A stretch of DNA of 7,198 nt, taken from contig JAHJTR010000120.1 of assembly GCA_018829865.1 (NCBI GenBank), forward strand, positions 1 through 7,198, written 5' to 3'. This DNA comes from Patescibacteria group bacterium. GTDB taxonomy: Bacteria > Patescibacteriota > Gracilibacteria > UBA1369 > JAHJTR01. The translations under genes were made by a program, and so were the position numbers. This document shows positions 5,685 to 7,198 of the stretch, one piece after another; position 1 is the stretch's first letter, and every line of letters starts with the position of its first letter. The notes beneath the pieces are model-generated. The model did no database searches. It was not told where the DNA came from and saw only the letters and a program-made list of their open reading frames with translations.

Positions 5685-6695
5685 ATGAATTTACAAAATT
5701 CAAATATTTTGCTTACTGGTGGTAATGGATTTTTGGGTGGTTTTGTGCGGGAGAAATTGATTGAAAGGGGGGTGCGTGAGGGAAAAATTATTATTCCGAG
5801 GTCGAAGGAGAATGATTTGAGGGATATTGAAGTGGTGAGGAAGATTTTGAAAGGCGTGGATATTGTGATTCATCTTGCGGGGAATGTGGGGGGGATTGGC
5901 TATAATATGAAATATCCAGGGAGTCTTTTTTATGACAATTTGATGATGGGGACTCAGCTTATTCATGAGTCATATTGGGCGGGAGTGAAAAAATTTTTGG
6001 GGATTTGTACGGTTTGCTCTTATCCTAAATATACTTCGATTCCTTTTAAGGAGGGGAATTTATGGGATGGTTACCCTGAGGAAACGAATGCTCCTTACGG
6101 TTTGGCGAAAAAATCCATGATTGTGCAGGGAATGGCTTATCGCAAGCAATATGATTTTAATTCGATTTTTTTGCTGCCGGTTAATTTATATGGCCCGCGG
6201 GATAATTTTGATCCTGAAAGGTCGCATGTGATTCCGGCAATTATTAAAAAATGTTTTGATGCAATTGAGAATAATGATGATTATATAAGGGTTTGGGGTG
6301 ATGGAAGTGTGAGTCGGGAATTTTTGTATGTAGAGGATTGTGCTGAGGCGATTATTAAGTCTTTGGAGCGGTATGATAAAAGTGAGCCTGTGAATATCGG
6401 TTCGGGGATGGAGATTAAAATTAAGGAGTTGGTTCGGATTATTGCTAAGTTTACGGGTTTTAATGGAGAGATTATTTGGGATACCGGTAAGCCAAACGGG
6501 CAGCCGCGCAGATGTATGGATGTGACGAGGGCTGAGAGCGAATTTGGGTTTAAGGCTAGAACGAATTTTGAGGATGGGCTGAAGCGGACAATTGATTGGT
6601 ATAGGGAAAAACAGAATAGTGAGATGGTTAGAGAAAAAGCTGGTATTAAGTTGAAGGATGATTGTATTTTGAAGTCGACTGCTTGGCGGGGTTGA
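5685..6695 (+). CDS. fcl: GDP-L-fucose synthase (epimerase/reductase)
   Basis: This bifunctional extended SDR converts GDP-4-keto-6-deoxy-D-mannose to GDP-L-fucose by 3,5-epimerisation and NADPH-dependent 4-reduction. The nucleotide loop TGGNGFLGG is at 11-19 and HLAGNVGGIG at 63-72. Catalytic positions are present: Thr109 (Ser in the E. coli enzyme) and Cys111 in CTVCSYPK, Tyr138 and Lys142 in NAPYGLAKK, and His181 in RSHVIPA. LLPVNLYGPRDNFDPE (163-178) and VWGDGSVSREFLYVEDCAEA (203-222) are family signatures. The 336 residues slightly exceed the usual 310-325 because of a polar tail after DWYREKQ. The preceding bases contain CCTCC, which is not a Shine-Dalgarno sequence, so the start rests on homology. 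The required substrate comes from Gmd, encoded on the opposite strand at 869-1846. Pairing with thi4 has no obvious metabolic logic. Confidence 0.94.
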   Translation: MNLQNSNILLTGGNGFLGGFVREKLIERGVREGKIIIPRSKENDLRDIEVVRKILKGVDIVIHLAGNVGGIGYNMKYPGSLFYDNLMMGTQLIHESYWAGVKKFLGICTVCSYPKYTSIPFKEGNLWDGYPEETNAPYGLAKKSMIVQGMAYRKQYDFNSIFLLPVNLYGPRDNFDPERSHVIPAIIKKCFDAIENNDDYIRVWGDGSVSREFLYVEDCAEAIIKSLERYDKSEPVNIGSGMEIKIKELVRIIAKFTGFNGEIIWDTGKPNGQPRRCMDVTRAESEFGFKARTNFEDGLKRTIDWYREKQNSEMVREKAGIKLKDDCILKSTAWRG

Positions 6696-6711
6696 TGGGG
6701 GGATAAGGGGA

Positions 6712-6734
6712 GGAGCAGGATGCAATCCTGCTCC
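6712..6734 (+). terminator. Hairpin after fcl, probable transcription terminator
   Basis: GGAGCAGGAT (6712-6721) and ATCCTGCTCC (6725-6734) form a perfect 10-bp stem around a three-base loop, 16 nt after the fcl stop and before a convergent gene. The sequence after the stem, AACTTTTG, has only a short T run, so it is a weak intrinsic terminator for the plus strand. On the minus strand the stem is followed by TCCCC, so the signal would favour stopping fcl transcripts. It could also be one copy of a dispersed palindromic element. Confidence 0.55.
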
Positions 6735-6797
6735 AACTTTTGAAAGGTGAAGATTCTATAATTAAGTCTACCGTAGGTTAGGGAGTTAGTTAAATAT

Positions 6798-7198
6798 TTA
6801 TTTTCCCACCTGCCTCCTAATATATTTATCAGCGATTTTATCTCTGAACCATTTGCCGATTCGTGGATATCTGCCGCTTATTAGCTGAGCCCAGGTATCG
6901 GCTGTGTAAATTCTGTAGCTTGGGGGGTATTTTTGTGAGCTGTATTTGCGGATTAGTTTTCTGATTTCCGTTAAGCGTTTTTTGCCACCGGAGAGGGTTT
7001 TTGTGTTGCTGTATTCTCGGTTGTTGGCAATGTGTGTTTTGTTGTATTTTAGTTTGAATTTTTGGGCTGCACGGATCCAGAAATCCCAGTCCATTACGAA
7101 ATGCAGGTTTTCGTTTAAGTATCCTATGTGCTCAAATAATTCGCGGCGCCAGAATGTTGTGGGTTGCATGATGAAGTCCCAGGTGTTTATTAGCCTGA
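6798..7198 (-). CDS. Glycosyltransferase family 2, C-terminal fragment (N-terminus off right edge)
   Basis: The frame is open from the right edge to TAA at 6800-6798, giving 133 residues. The ATG at 7169 is internal, because in-frame codons continue upstream through RLINTWDFIM to the edge. MQPTTFWRRELFEHIGYLNENL and FVMDWDFWIRAA match the acceptor-side region of GT2 enzymes: a Q-P-T-F-(W/F)-R-R segment followed by D-(W/Y)-D-(F/L)-W, which normally holds the catalytic-base region. The Rossmann half and the DXD motif are outside the window. The rest is basic and ends RRQVGK, with no transmembrane helix. It converges on fcl across about 100 bp and probably belongs to a further minus-strand set of glycan genes. 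Donor and acceptor are unknown. Confidence 0.85.
   Translation of the reverse strand, partial: RLINTWDFIMQPTTFWRRELFEHIGYLNENLHFVMDWDFWIRAAQKFKLKYNKTHIANNREYSNTKTLSGGKKRLTEIRKLIRKYSSQKYPPSYRIYTADTWAQLISGRYPRIGKWFRDKIADKYIRRQVGK

Noticed and set aside
6186..6736. Two long minus-strand open frames opposite fcl
   Set aside because: They are long only because the G-rich fcl coding strand leaves few stops on the complement; the proteins are low-complexity and the fcl frame is well conserved.

Overview
The window is an AT-rich bacterial segment carrying nucleotide-sugar and glycan-assembly genes. It looks like part of a surface-polysaccharide (O-antigen or capsule-like) locus interrupted by a thiamin-pathway gene. 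The glycan genes match bacterial families. The Thi4-type thiazole synthase is a family best known from eukaryotes and archaea and found in only some bacteria. Almost no start codon has a recognisable Shine-Dalgarno sequence. Together this suggests an uncultured or candidate-phylum bacterium, but the sequence alone cannot fix the lineage.

Left half (1-4477, all minus strand). Five genes read right to left as one probable operon: a 142-residue coiled-coil protein, a GT4 glycosyltransferase, rmd, gmd, and a SAM methyltransferase that runs off the left edge. Spacing is tight: a 4-nt ATGA overlap between the GT4 gene and rmd, 10 nt between rmd and gmd, and 7 nt between gmd and the methyltransferase. 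Gmd converts GDP-D-mannose to GDP-4-keto-6-deoxy-D-mannose, and Rmd reduces this to GDP-D-rhamnose. The GT4 enzyme and the methyltransferase plausibly use and modify that sugar. The methyltransferase has a long helical N-terminal part with three near-identical 11-residue repeats. The orphan 142-residue protein resembles the segment just before those repeats.

Centre (4478-4796). A 319-bp divergent intergenic region separates the minus-strand operon from the plus-strand genes. It has only weak promoter-like matches and small inverted repeats. I see no TPP riboswitch, tRNA or convincing gene in it.

Right half (4797-7198). On the plus strand, a Thi4-family thiazole synthase carrying the cysteine of the suicidal eukaryotic type is followed after 27 nt by a GDP-L-fucose synthase (fcl). 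Fcl uses the same Gmd product as Rmd, so the locus can in principle make both GDP-D-rhamnose and GDP-L-fucose. A perfect 10-bp hairpin lies just after fcl. The C-terminal part of a GT2 glycosyltransferase comes in convergently from the right edge.

No CRISPR array, insertion sequence, phage gene, rRNA or tRNA is visible.
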